In this document: positions 19,621 to 31,280 of the stretch, piece by piece
How the letters are laid out: each line of letters begins with the position of its first letter
Position numbering within the stretch: position 1 is the stretch's first letter
Assembly (NCBI GenBank): GCA_943735955.1
Contig: OX030960.1
Span: 1,371,634 to 1,435,633, forward strand
DNA from: Piscicola geometra
Lineage: Eukaryota > Annelida > Clitellata > Hirudinida > Piscicolidae
Length of the DNA stretch: 64,000 bases
Reading direction: 5' to 3'
Made by a program: the position numbers and the translations under genes
The notes under the pieces: generated by a model
Databases searched by the model: none
Told to the model about the DNA's origin: nothing
The model's input: the letters and a program-made list of their open reading frames with translations, nothing else

Positions 19621-22600
19621 ACGGGTCACTGGTGCCTTGAAACCAGTCGCTTCGGGCTCGTCAGCCCGGGAAGGCAACCCATCTAGGAGAAGGAAAACTC
19701 TGACTACCAACCGCTGCTGCCTTGCAGGCTACCCATTCATGGAAAAAGCTTCGGGAGTCAACCCCTAGAAAAATCAGGAGTTGGAGTCCCTAAGGCGGTG
19801 GATCGTCATCTATGATGTCCTTCCGGCAACTCCTGCAGCCAAGTCGGCTCTAAGCGTGGTGCTTGCACCCCCTTGGGTCTAGTCGACGAAGCCGAGAGGG
19901 GGATCCTGTTGTTTGGGCAGCACAAGACCTCCACACACTTTGTCTAGGCTAGCGGCTTGGAGATGTCACTCCAGTCTCGCTTTACGGCGAGAGCACAAAC
20001 AAAAAGACAGCAGTTTACGGGTTATAAGTCCCTGCTCAATTGGCGTAGAGCTGGAAGCCACGGGTTGTCTTCAATGGTGGGAGGGACCCTCGCAGTCCCA
20101 TGGTAACTACCGCTGGTCCTAAGCCAGGCAGCCCCCGGTCAATAAGGTGTTACCCGTCACGGACTGACTGCTTCAGTGGGTGCATGGAGCTTAGAGCACA
20201 GTTCAACAAGCAGGCCGTTATCTTCACGCACCAAAAAGATAAAAATACAAAAAGATGGAGATTCCAGCTCTCCGTATCGCAAGCTGGAACGTACGTACTA
20301 TGCGCACTGGACTGAGTGATGACCTTCGTAAGATTGAAGACCTTCGCAAGCTGCAGTCATTGATCATGAGCTGCACAGACTAAACGTCGATGTTGCAGCC
20401 TTACAGAAAACGCGTCTTCCAGAGTCTGGATCCCTGAGGGAGGAACACTACACGTTTTTTTGGCAGGGGAAAAGAGAAGAAGAGACCAGGGAACACGGAG
20501 TCGGCTTCGCCATCGAGAACACCCTGTCTTGCATGTCCGAACCTCCTTCCCGCGGCACAGAGAGAATCCTCACTCTACGCCTTCTCACAGCATATGGCAC
20601 TGTTATTCTTTTGTGCCTCTATGCACCTACCATGCAGGCCAGCGCCGAGACTAAAGATCAATTCTACGAGCAACTAAGCAGCGCTGTTACCACAGTTCTT
20701 GCTTCCAAACAACTCTACCTTTTGGGAGAATTTAACGCCCGAGTTGGTTTTGACCACGACTCATGGCCATATGTGCTGGGTCTCCATGGCATCGGGAAAA
20801 TGAACGAAAACGACCAGAGACTACTCGAATTTTGTTGCTACCACAACCTGTGCGTAACAAACACATACGTCCAGAACAAAGCATGTCACAAGGTGTCTTG
20901 GAAACATCCAAGATCAAATCATTGGCATCAACTAGGCTTGATTACCACCAGACACAACTCTTTGAACAACGTTCGCCGCACCAGAGCTGACCATAGCGCC
21001 GATTACGATACAGACCACTCTCTGATCGCGTCAAAGATAAAGTTGCGCCCCAAGAGGCTCCACCTCTCCAAGAAAAAATACCAGCCGAAAATCAACACCT
21101 ATCAGACCATCCATCAGGCCAAGGACCAGGAGTTCATAGATCGGCTGGGGGAGCTGCAACACTGCGACCAAGAGCCTAATGCGGAAGTCAGATGGAACTC
21201 GCTCCGGAATACCATCTTCAGAACTGCTTTACTCACGTATGGTAAAAAGGAACACAAGAACACCGATTGGTTCGAAGCGAATGCGGCAGATCTTGAGCCT
21301 GTTATTGATGCCAAGAAAAAGGCATTGATTGAATACAAACGCGACCCGAGTCAGTCCACCTTCGAAGAGTTGAAAACTGCCCGAAGAAAAGCCCAGTAGA
21401 CTGTTCAAACTTGCGCAAATGACTATTGGCTTCAACTGGCGAGTAGCATTCAACAAGCGCCAGACGCTGGCAACGTAAGGAGCATGTATGAAGGCATCAA
21501 AAAAGCAATAGGCAAGTCAGCAAAGAAGACCGCACACTTAAAGTCCAAATCAGGAGAGACCATCACAGACAAAGACAAGCAAATGGGAAGGCGGGTCGAG
21601 CATTATCTGGAACTTTTTTCCAAAGAAAACTCTGTGACTCAGATAGCACTGGACGCTATTGAAGACTTGCCAGTCTTGGAAGAGCTGGATGTCGAGCCGA
21701 CCATGGACGAACTCAGCAAAGCTATTGATGCCTTGAAGAGTGGAAAAGCATTAAGAGACGATGGCATCCCACCAGAAATCATCAAATGCGGTAAACCGTC
21801 TTTACTAGAGCCACTTCACAAGCTCCTTTGCCTATGTTGGAGAGAAGGTAGAGTTCCACAGGACATGCACAATGCCAAGATTTTCACCCTGTATAAGAAC
21901 TAGGGTGACCGCAGCGACTGCAACAGTCTTCCAAGACTGGCAACAACTACAGGGGCATCTCACTGCTTAGCGTTGTGAGTAAAGCTTTCGCCCGTGTTGT
22001 TCTCAAGGGTTTCCAAGTCCTAGCAAGTCTTGTGTATTTTGAATCGCAATGCGGTTTCAGATCAAGAAGATCCACAGTCGACATGATCTTCTCTGTGCGT
22101 CAGCTCCAGGAGAAGTGCAGAGAGCAGCGGATGCCGTTGTATATCGCCTTTATTGACCTAACCAAGGCATTCAACCTTGTAAGCAGGAACGGCCTTTTTC
22201 GGCAACTCAAGAAGATCGGCTGTCCACCTCGGCTGCTCAACATTACAACTTCCTATCACGAAAACACGCAAGGTGTGGTCAGCTACGACGGGGAGACTTA
22301 AGAATCCTTCATAATTAAGAGAAGGGTCAAACAGGGTTGTGTGTTAACGCCTACATTATTCGACATCTTCTTCTCGATGCTGTTGAACTTTGCATTTAAA
22401 GATTCTGCCGAAGGTGTCCATTTTAACACTAGAAATGACGGAAAACTGCTGAACATAGCACGCCAAAGAGCAAAGACAAAAATTCGCACTGTCCTCATCA
22501 GAGACATGCTGTTCGCTGATGATGCGGCCCTGGTGTCACACACGGAGGAACACCTTCAGCAGCTGATGGCTTGCTTTGCTCAGGCTTGCAGGGAATTCGG

Positions 22601-23475
22601 TCTGACCATCAGTACCAAGAAAACCAACATCATGGGTCAAGACATTCCTGTTCCACTCTCAATCACAATCGACAACCAGGTGCTGGAGGCCACTGACAAG
22701 TTCACATACTTGGGCTCCGTTATTACTAGCAGCCTATCCCTCGACATCGAGATTAGCAAGAGGCTCGCCAAAGCAGCCAGCGTCATGGCCAGATTGAGCA
22801 AACGTGTATGGACTAACAACCAACTGACACGAAACACCAAGCTCAAAGTGTACCAGGCATGCGTTCTCAGCACCCTGTTGTATGGCAGCGAAACCTGGAC
22901 CACCAATGCCAGGCAAGAAGATCGTCTCGAAAGCTTTCATCTTCGCTGTCTCCGACGCATCCTTGGCATAACATGGCAAGACAAAGTCACCAGCCGTACT
23001 CAATCAAGCCATCTCACTCAGAATGCCAAAGACGTCTACGCTGGCTGGGTCACGTGCATCGAATGGAAGAAGGTCGCATACCCAAGAACATCCTTTATGG
23101 CGAGCTGGCTACAAGACATCGTCCAGTTAGTCGCCCACAACTACGCTTCAAAGACGTCTGCAAATACGACCACAAACTTACGGGTATCGACCATGGCAGA
23201 TGGAAAGAGCTCGCATATGATCGGAAGAGCTGGCTTCACACTGCCAACAAAGGCATCAAGAAGACCGAGGAAGAACGCAAGTAACATCTGGAATTCCGAA
23301 GACAAAAAAATGAGGCAGCAGAATCAGGCTCTCGATCCTCCATCCGTTTTCATTTGCAGCCGCTGCAGCAGAGGCTGTCGATCCAGGATCGGTCTGCTGA
23401 GCCACTCTAGAAGCTGCTGCCAAAGAACATATCAGAGTCCTATCAGCATCTCATGAGATGGATAAATGCCAAACA
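19621..23475 (+). mobile_element. APE-endonuclease/RT LINE, nearly complete
   Basis: A distinctly GC-richer block than the flanks. The 5' leader (GGTCACTGGTGCCTTGAAAC, CTCGTCAGCCCGGGAAGG) is the type seen in LINEs of the craniofacial-development-protein-2-like annotation class. Endonuclease, RT and a C-terminal CCHC/C2H2-like finger follow in order. Fragments of the same family lie at 36599-36777. Exact clade not determined. Confidence 0.85.
20255..23456 (+). pseudogene. LINE endonuclease-reverse transcriptase, disabled
   Basis: Starts MEIPALRIASWNVRTM at 20255 (AP-endonuclease N terminus). Frameshift near 20345, then VDVAALQKTRLPESGSL, LLGEFNARVGF (catalytic LGDFNARVG, here E for D), GKMNENDQRLLEF, HPRSNHWHQLG and TDHSLIASK. 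A stop at 21397 splits it. RT follows: LKSGKALRDDGIPPEIIK, then a stop at 21901, CGFRSRRSTVDMIFSVRQLQ, FIDLTKAFNLVSR (second Asp of AFD replaced by Asn), a stop at 22299, RDMLFADDAAL (FADD intact), FTYLGSVITS, LKVYQACVLSTLLYGSETW. The end FICSRCSRGCRSRIGLLSHS is a zinc finger. At least three stops plus shifts make it non-functional. Confidence 0.85.
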
Positions 23476-24254
23476 CAAAAAAAGTGTCACTTTACACAAG
23501 AATCATGCTCTTCAGAAGATGATCCAGCTTATGTCATTCGTTTCACACACAACATTTCTTTGCGAAGGGGAGCAGAAAATAATTAAACAGAATATCCAAT
23601 GGTTAAGAATTGCCACATCATTAAACCTCCGATTTAAAAATAAATATAAAAAAAATTTCAATGAGAGAGTTAAAGAAACTATTAGAAGGAAAAAAATTCA
23701 AAAACTATACAGCCTTTACCAAAAAAAAGACTACAAACATATTTAATTTAAGATTCTGAAGATTACTAAGTCAATCATTAAACGTTATAGAACAGAATCT
23801 GAGGTAGGCTTTGAGAGTTGTCCTCTTGTTTGGTGGCAACAGCACGAAGGAGCATATCCGGCTCCTGCGAAACTGGCAAGAAAGAACTTGTCATCTTCTG
23901 CAAGTACAGTTCTATGTGAACGTCTATTCAGCTTGTCAGAACACATAATTAGCAAGAAAAAAGTCTTTTTTAGATCCAACTAATGTTGAAAACTTGTTTG
24001 CTTGAGTAACTGGCTCAAAAATGATGTGTGACAGTTGTATTTTCAATCATTCATAGATTCATTTTTTAAAATGTGTATTACTTTTATTTACAAAATCAGA
24101 AAAAACGTTATTTGTAAGAGAATTTTTTTAATACTATATTATACTAATGTCAAATATGCTAAAAACATTGCGTTAAAATACGATTAACGCACGATTAAAC
24201 TTTTTTATTTAACGATTACGGGCGATTAAAATGTTCAATCGTGGAACAGCGCTA
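23476..24254 (+). mobile_element. ZBED-type hAT fragment, copy 2
   Basis: Aligns in reverse to the right two thirds of the element at 596-2090. Plus-strand reading shows EVGFESCPLVWWQQHEGAYP, APAKLARKNLSSSASTVLC and ERLFSLSEHIISKKKV, the hAT C-terminal dimerisation domain, then KLVCLSNWLKNDV. It ends with ATCGTGGAACAGCGCTA, the inverted GAGCTGTTCCAC terminus. The LINE ending at about 23475 abuts it, so the LINE probably inserted into this element. Confidence 0.7.
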
Positions 24255-25009
24255 CTAATAATACAAGAAGTTTGACACTCAACTTAATTGTTTGTCCAAA
24301 ATAACCCCCTTCACCCGCGATTGAAAAAAACACAAAAAATGGGAGATGTTAAACCTTTTATTCACTATAATAACACTTTTATTTCAAAATTTCTAAAGTT
24401 TTTTGCAATTTTTATATTTAAATCTTTCTTGGTTAATACTTTCATCTGAAATTTTTTTATAAACTTCTTCATTTTCAGGGAAAGGGTCATCTTTTGATTT
24501 TCGACTGGCATAAAAGTTCAAGGCTTTTTACTATTTTTTTGCTCTTCTTTGAGACACAGCTTTTTTTATTTTATTCTAGCTCTTTTGTAGAACCAGTTTT
24601 TTCAGTCTATGGTCCACCTTACAACACTGATTTTCTATTTCAGAGTTATGAACAGGAGTGTCATCGAATTTAGAAGCCTGTTCATCCTAGTTTATGATTT
24701 TTATATCAAGGTTATGATATAAACATTTATTTCGACTCCTTCAATATACACTACAAATTCTTAGTGAAACTAAAACAAGTATGAAAATAGCGAAAATTAT
24801 ACTTTAAAACACATAAAAATGTTTTACTGTTTGTGTTTTTTTAAACTTTAATTTGTATAAATATTTACATGAAATTTCTCGAGAGAAAATGTCGAAAGAA
24901 ATGCCTATATCATAAACTTTATGAAAAAGATATGACAAATTAAGCATTAGAAGAAATTTAAATTTTAAAGTTTTTAGAGTTTAAAAAATAGTTTTTATAT
25001 GTGTTTTAA

Positions 25010-25118
25010 TAATAATAATAATAATGACGAGCATTATTATAGTGGCGTGTAACCCGAACGGGCTTCCAGGCCACTTAGGCTGGATATTTTTCATTTGCGC
25101 CTTTGGGTTACTAGGACA
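25010..25118 (-). mobile_element. SINE-2 tail, cut by an hAT insertion
   Basis: An (ATT)n tail (plus-strand AATAATAATAATAATAATG), then TATAGTGGCGTGTAACCCG, GGCCACTTAGGCTGGATAT and GCGCCTTTGGGTTACTAGG. The same SINE in the other orientation is at 37480-37680. It stops at CTAGGACA where the hAT at 25119 begins. The region 24255-25009 holds no gene that I can see. Confidence 0.7.
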
Positions 25119-25610
25119 CAAAGATGGGTAGTTAAACTACTCCAAAGTAGTTAAGGCAAAAAGTTTAACTACTCAAAAGTAGTCAGTAGTTAGAGAGTAG
25201 TTTAACTACTCAAAAGTAGTTAACTACTCAAAGTAGTTTAACTACTCAAAAGTGGTTAAAAGATAATTTTGTTTACAAAAAATCCACATTTATAAATATC
25301 AGTTGAAGTGCCCATCACTAGGAAATTCCATGGTAAAAAATTGTTTATTTAAATAAAAATAATTAAAATAAACTGTTAGTTTGGCCCTTGCTAGTTTTCT
25401 GCTAGTATTGCATCATGAATTCAGCAGTAGTAAAAGAACATTTAAAAACCCAAGTATTAAATTTGACGAAAAAAATTTCGTCGCAACGTGTAAGCATTGT
25501 TGTGGAGTTCAGTGGAAACATTTCGTCAAACTCTAATTTTCTGATGCATCTGAAGGTAAGCCCCAGTTTTTAGATCAGAAGAAGAGCCGATTGATGACTT
25601 GTAATCCTTT

Positions 25611-25877
25611 GTGACAGAAAGCAAAAATACTGACACTACTGTTGACAGCAGCATAGAAGAAGAAACTCATAATTATCTTTCTAGTGCTGACACTGAACTA
25701 AAAGTTCTATTTAAATTTCCTCGACTGTGTAATGCCTTTCTGAAATGTAATGCATCCTTGCCCAGTAGTGCTGCAGTCGAAAGGTTGTTCAGTGCTGCTG
25801 GACAAATTCTGGTTCCAATGCGTTGTAAACATTCTGACAGCATGTTTGAAAAACTTGTCTTCTTAAGGCAAAGCTGA
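25611..25877 (+). pseudogene. hAT transposase C-terminal dimerisation domain
   Basis: An 88-codon frame: TDTTVDSSIEEETHNYLSSA, then FPRLCNAFLKCNASLPSSAA, VERLFSAAGQILVPMRCKH and FEKLVFLRQS. The ASLPSSAAVERLFSAAGQI core is the hallmark of hAT dimerisation (hATC) domains. The catalytic RNase-H core is absent, so this is an internally deleted transposase. The reverse-oriented copy at 62366-62671 is nearly identical, suggesting fairly recent activity of the family in trans. Confidence 0.8.
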
Positions 25878-26017
25878 GAGTAACGCTATAGTGTAAAACT
25901 TATAAAACTGTCTTTTATTTGTCTTTGTGTTATAAAACTCTAAAAACTGTTTTAAACTGGCCATTTTATTGTAATCACTCTGAGTTTTAAAGATATTATG
26001 AATAGTTTTACCACTTG

Positions 26018-26220
26018 GCGAGCGGGTTGGCTTAGATGGTAAGTCGTTAGACCTGCAACTTAAAGGTCGCCAGTTTCGAATCCCTGTTCAGCCCACAGTG
26101 AGCTATCATATACCTATTGTATATGATGCGGTGTTTCACGACTTATCTCGTGTTAGTGGCGCTTCAGTTGCGTGCCCGGGCGCTATATAAAACTGACATT
26201 TATTTATTTATTTATTTAAT
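26018..26220 (+). mobile_element. tRNA-derived SINE carried inside the hAT
   Basis: A box TGGCTTAGATGG (26028-26039), B box GTTTCGAATCC (26073-26083), body CCTATTGTATATGATGCGG and TGTTTCACGACTTATCTCG, then GCGCTTCAGTTGCGTGCCCG, GGCGCTATATAAAAC and (ATTT)n. The identical SINE is present at the same internal position of the 61584-63209 hAT, so it now travels with that hAT. Confidence 0.85.
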
Positions 26221-27059
26221 AATCCTTCCCAGTACATGGTACTTGAATACCACCAGCAATTGAGCAGTAAATACATATATATATATCATATATTCTATAT
26301 ATATGAGTAAATAATTCCATTGTTTTTGTGTTGACTGTTCTGATATCAAGAAAATTACAGAGTGTTATTAGTGACAATTATATTTGTCTCTTCTGTCTTG
26401 CCTATGTAGACATAAACAGTAATATGAATATAACAGTAAGGTATTTATTGATAAGTATTACAGCCGGTGTCGATATAATATATGCTTAACTTTGAGAAAA
26501 AGTAGTTGAAATGTAGTTAACTACTCCAACTACTGAAAAGTAGTTAAGCCCTGAAAGTATTAATTAATTAAATAAAAATAATATAACTGACCAGTTTGAT
26601 TTCATTTGACAAGTTTTCATCATCACCCATTTGTTCTAATCTCCCTAATATTTGGACTCGCCATAACCACTTCAAATGTAGTGTTGGAGATTTCGACATT
26701 GGCAATGGTGGCTTCGTTACACATTTCTATTGCATTTAATACTTATTTTAAGTACCGTGTATCTATGAAATGGAGATTTACATACTTAGAAGTTTACTGA
26801 AAAATCATTGTTAAAGAATCCAATACCAATAACTTTTATTCCCGTTTTTCCTGTTCCCGATTTAAAAGTTGATTCCCGTTCCCGTCTTTTCCCGTTCCCG
26901 ATTTGAATGTTGATTCCCGTTCCCGTCCCAAAAACCTATTCTTGGTTCCCGACTTTTCCCGTCCCGAAATTAATTTTCATTCCCGTTCCCGCGGGAGCAC
27001 CGCGGGTACTCGGCCAGATCGGGTACCCGGTCCGACCTCTAGTAGATATATAATGTTGA

Positions 27060-29140
27060 GCCTAACTCAACAGATTTGCTTTTACGCCGAGTCGCATTTG
27101 AATCAACTCGATCTCTCTGTATATCTTCATCCAGAAAATGTAACTCACACACTCGATGATTTTTGGTTGGCTAGAAATTCTCCAAGGATAAAAACCGACT
27201 CCACTTGTTTAAAAAAACAGGATCGTTTAACGGCAATCTAAAAAGTTTCAATTTTGCGTCACTCCCATTTGATTTATAACCGGTTTTACAACCCGGCGCG
27301 CAACATTTATTAACCATTTTAATTTAATTTAATTGTAGGTATTCGTTTACAAATGTATTAACTCTTTTATGTTTATTTATTCATTATTATATTGTTTTTT
27401 TGTATTTATACTGTTTTATAAATGTAGCATAAAACAAGTTAGTGAACTTATAAACTTCCTCAAAACAGCAATACAAAGACTACAGGGTCAAAAATGGATT
27501 TATACCTGATAGCAGTTTTTAGGAACCGCATAATTTTTTAAAGTGTGTCAGTTTTAATTTTAAAAATTTTTTAATTTTTTTAAACTGAAATTTTAAACCA
27601 TATTATTTTGTTTACCTCTAACAAATATTTTACCAAATAAAAAGACTTTTTTACGCATTTGAAACAAGAAAAAAAGTAATATATTTGAGGTTGTTTGAAT
27701 ATACTTTAAACGTTTAAAATATATTTATTAAATGTAAAATATGAATAATTTCGCAAATTAATTCTAATTTGAACTTACATTTAGTATATTAAACTTGTTT
27801 TAATTTATAAATTTGACATTTTATCGATTTTAGCATAGGCCTCCAATGGTAAAAATAACGTATAAAAACTTTAGCTTGCGCTTCCCGGTTACTACATTCC
27901 CTAGGTTCACCATATATAGTCCAGCTAACTTACATTCAAACTTCGAGAATCATTCACGGATTTTATCATGTCATTTTCTCTCCGCACCAACAACATTATT
28001 TATAAAAAACAAGTCGCATTTTGAAAAGATTGCATTCTCATGTATCCAGTCACGGTATTTTTATGCGAGTTTTTCTTAATGGCGCAGTTGATTGAGGTGC
28101 AAATCAAGTTAATTTTCATATATTGGATAATAATTTAGTATTCATAATATTGCTTAACGATCCTAAACACCGTTAAAAATTGCTAGGTTTAAATGATGCG
28201 TTCAACAGTCTGTTACACTAATAGAGCTTTATGAATATCGGTTTATTTAAACAACGAACTTTTTAATGACGCTGTTACTTCATTGCTGATGAAAGTGTTA
28301 GAGCAGTGAAACTTTTACCTAATATAAAGGAACATATAATCTTCATTGTGCAAAAAAACCCATAATCTTAAATTAGATGCCACGTGATTAATAAAACAGT
28401 ATGTTACATAGTCATTACTTAGGCTGGTGTGCTGCTCTGCTGACGAAATTGTTATGGCAGTGAAATTTTTAAATCTTAAAAAGAGATAGTTAATTTTTAT
28501 CCTGGTGGTAAAAACCAAAATAAGTTATCGAAATTAGTTGCCATGCTTTTGGAAAAAATAAAGTGATGTCTAGGGCATCACTGCCGTAGTAAGATTTTCT
28601 AAAGAAGTGTAATTTATTAAATGCTATATAAATAAATTACAATTTTTAATTATTTGCTCTTTTATTTAAATAAGAAAGAAAAGAATTGAAAGCATTCAAT
28701 TTCCGTAGCAAAGACTTGTTACATCACTTGTTACAGTATATATAGGCAAGACTATAAACAAAGACTATACAAGTAAATATGTAAAATTTGTATTAAAAAA
28801 AAATTTCATAATTAAAATTATTATTTTTAACATTAAAAGAAAAGTGAACACAATATATTTGTACTGAATGTTTTGATATGCATTTACTACAGGATCACAT
28901 AAAAGCGCCTGAACCTACAGCCTGAAAATTAGCATATTTATAGAGCCGTGCGACTCCTACTTTAAATGCTCTGTTAGCTCTTAACGACGCTTTGTGAACA
29001 CGGTCCCTGGTAGTTAACGGTAGAGTCCGTCTTGGAATATTTATCCTATTTAAAATAAAAATTAATTAAAAGAATAATTAGTTGATTAAAAACCAATTTA
29101 TTATTACTGGAAGCTTATCCCATTTCATCGACCAACACTT
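27060..29140. other. AT-rich stretch without recognised genes
   Basis: No coding frame longer than chance, no repeat shared with the rest of the window and no RNA gene is evident. It is intronic relative to the receptor gene (between exons 2 and 3). A slightly GC-richer patch at 28910-29030 (GGTCCCTGGTAGTTAACGG) has no assigned role. Confidence 0.5.
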
Positions 29141-29142
29141 AC

Positions 29143-29310
29143 TTCCATGCATGACACAGGCATGTAAGAAGATAGTAGATTGTAGTTGTTGACATTGTGG
29201 AGTAGTAGGGGCGTTCATTTGGCAAGTGCAAGAAATAAAAAAAGGATGTTTCTGCAGACGGGAGAGCAAGGAGCTGCACTCGATCTTTTTCGAGACTGGA
29301 CAAGAATAGT
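29143..29310 (-). CDS. GFR-alpha/GAS1-like receptor, exon 2
   Basis: 168 nt with acceptor CCCTTAACTTCTACAG (intron ends 29311) and a strong donor GGAA/GTAAGT. Phase 1 at both ends fits exon 1 (T+AC = Tyr) and exon 3 (A+AG = Lys). It supplies the second half of module 1: Cys5-PVSKKIE-Cys6, SSLLSRLQKHPFFIS, the CTC motif (C7-x-C8), QMNAPTTPQ, and Cys9-x11-Cys10 (C-QQLQSTIFLHA-C). The 11-residue C9-C10 spacing equals that in exon 6. A second acceptor 15 bases in (CTTGTCCAG) keeps the frame but would drop Cys5. The exon sits right next to the LINE whose 3' tail ends near 29349. Confidence 0.78.
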
Positions 29311-29348
29311 CTGTAGAAGTTAAGGGTCCAATTTTCTAAAACTATCAG

Positions 29349-30372
29349 TAATCAATCAATCAAATAGATTTCTATAGCGCTCTTTATTCAAATTCAAGAG
29401 CGCTCGTAAATGAATTTGTTAAACAGATATGAGGGTGAGTTATTAATGATTTGAGGTATATTGGGGATACTGGGAAGTTTTTTAATTTAAACATAAAAAC
29501 ACAGATTTTAAATATAATCCTAAATTTGATGGGGAGCCAATGTAATAAGATGAGAGAGGGTGTAATGTGGTGATAAATAGAAGTACGGCTAACGACTCTA
29601 GCTGCATAATTAAATACTTTATTTAATGGTTTTAAAGTAGATTCAGGTAAATTATAATAGAGTGAGTTACAATAGTCAATTCGAGATAAAACAAGTGCAG
29701 AGACTAACATCTTTAAAGAAGGGTCATCTAAGTAAGGTAATAATTGTCTGATACGTCTGAGATGAAAATAGCAAGATTTAGTAACTGATAGAAGTTGGTT
29801 TGATAAGGTAATTTTGAGTCAAAAATAAATCCCAAGCTATGAATATGATTAGATGGAACAATAGTATGAGTGGAAAAATTACATGGACCATTAATTAGTT
29901 TACAATTTTTATCAATAAATATTAGTTCAAACTTTAATGGATTCAATTTTAAAGACATTGAGCTAGATGAGTTTTCAATAGATAATAGACATGAAGATAT
30001 AGACGACATAACAGTGTTATATGATGACATATCGAAGCTGACATATAACTGCGAATCGTCAGCATAGGATGGGAGTTGAGAGAATGAGAGGAAATGATAG
30101 AAGATAATTCAGAGACGTATAGAATAAAGAACAGAGGACCAAGAATAGAACCTTGAGGAACACCATATGAGTAAGTAGATGGGGTAGAGGTACAGTGATT
30201 TAAAGAAACATAAACAGATCTATTAGATAAATATGACTTAATCCATAAAAACGAGGAATCCTTAATATTGAACTTATTTTTTAGTAATAGTAGTAATAAC
30301 GAGTGGTCTACAGTATCGAAAGCAGCCGAATAATCTAAGCAAACAAGTACAGAACATTTTTATTATTATAGA
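29349..30372 (-). pseudogene. CR1/L2-like LINE, 5'-truncated, with RT core
   Basis: Minus-strand order: LDYSAAFDTVDH (RT motif A with catalytic Asp, about 30303-30338), YGVPQGSILGP, YADD (30055-30066), then KLNPLKFELIFIDKN, HSLGFIFDSK, SRIDYCNSLYYNLP and ILLHWLPIKFRIIFKI. Frameshifts near 30050 and 29800-29810 break it. The 3' end is GAGCGCTATAGAAATCTATT with (GATT)n (plus 29349-29380). The 5' end stops at about 30372 within RT. It is about 95% similar by eye to the copy at 46.37-47.59 kb, but here motif A is intact. Confidence 0.85.
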
Positions 30373-30567
30373 TTACTTAAAGGAAAAATAAGAATAAAAA
30401 TGTTTATATATATGATATATATATATATATATATTTATGTATTCTAAAAGTTTACATATTAAAAAAATATATATTAAACTTTTTTACATTTATTTTATAA
30501 ATTATAAGTGAATCAATCAATGAGTTAAAATATTTTATATATTGATATTTAGCAAGATATAAAGGTT

Positions 30568-30649
30568 GACGAGGTGGCCGAGTGGTTAAGGCGATGGACT
30601 GCTAATCCATTGGGCTCTGCCCGCGTGGGTTCGAATCCCATCTTCGTCG
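30568..30649 (+). tRNA. tRNA-Ser (anticodon GCT)
   Basis: An 82-nt gene with acceptor stem GACGAGG pairing with CTTCGTC (one G-U), discriminator G, A box TGGCCGAGTGG, anticodon stem ATGGA/TCCAT around loop CTGCTAA (anticodon GCT at 30601-30603), a long variable arm GGGCTCTGCCC as expected for class II tRNA-Ser, and B box GGTTCGAATCC. A TTTT pol III terminator follows at 30650-30653. There is no intron and no CCA. It reads AGC/AGT Ser codons and looks intact, unlike the tRNA-derived SINEs nearby. It lies in the intron between receptor exons 2 and 3. Confidence 0.97.
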
Positions 30650-30653
30650 TTTT

Positions 30654-31276
30654 GAGTTTGCAATTTTTAGGGTTTTTTAGTTTTGAAAACTGTCCTAATA
30701 TTTTTAAAAACAACCCAGAATAAGCAAAACGTCATCACATATCCCTCAGCTTTCTACCTCTTTCCAAATCAGAACAACTTTTCTCAACAAAACCAAGTTC
30801 AAGTTTAATTAAAAGCCATTTTATAAAAAATTCATCTTTAAAAATTTCTTTTACAAATAGTTTACTATTATATTTTACGGTTTTTAAATAATTTATTCTT
30901 TATGATATCTATTTTTGAAAACTAGTAGAAACTTTTAATTATTCTTTTATTTAAAGAAAATGACCTACAATTTTTTCGATCTCTCTATTAGTCTTGAATA
31001 TTTTCCAAAGATCAACATTCGTGGATTTCCGAGAGTTTACTCTAGAATTAAAAGCTACAAATTTCTTACTCTATTGTTTCAAAGAACTTCAAATGAGGGA
31101 TTCTGGTCGACTATGGAAAACAATGTTATACATTTAAAAAAAGATTTTGATAAAATTTTCTATAATGCTTATTGAAATAGAGGAAATTCGGATATTATAG
31201 GATAGTCGAGTAATATTGAATACTGAGGTTCTGGCTAAGTTAATATTTGAAATCGGATAGAAAGCTCATGAACTGC
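30654..31276. other. Stretch without recognised gene
   Basis: AT-rich. A 71-codon plus-strand frame at 30960-31175 (DLSISLEYFPKINIRGFPRV) has no recognisable domain and could be chance. Nothing else seen. Confidence 0.4.
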
Positions 31277-31280
31277 TTAA

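Larger units (their letters stand above)
25119..26557 (+). mobile_element. Non-autonomous BED-hAT with AGTAGTTAAACTACT subterminal arrays, copy 1
   Basis: Starts CAAAGATGGGTAGTTAAAC; many copies of AGTAGTTAAACTACT follow, and again near the right side (26505-26557). The interior matches the complete copy at 61584-63209 in reverse. It carries a BED-finger remnant (TCKHCCG... at 25485-25515), a dimerisation-domain ORF (25611-25877) and a SINE (26018-26220). The right terminus is missing; sequence passes at GAAAGTATTAATT into the surrounding TAGAGG-hAT. Confidence 0.8.
19251..27041. mobile_element. Large hAT carcass (TAGAGGTCGGACC ends), copy 1
   Basis: Left end TAGAGGTCGAACCGG at 19251 and right end inverted CCGGTCCGACCTCTA to 27041, with long subterminal runs of GGGAACGGGAAT-type sequence on both sides. 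Flanking 8-mers GTATATAC and GTAGATAT match at 6 of 8, consistent with an old target duplication. The part at 26575-27041 matches copy 2 (38876-39197) base for base over long stretches. The middle is filled by later insertions: a LINE, a ZBED-hAT piece, a SINE and another hAT. Alternatively the two ends are from two separate insertions. Confidence 0.6.
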
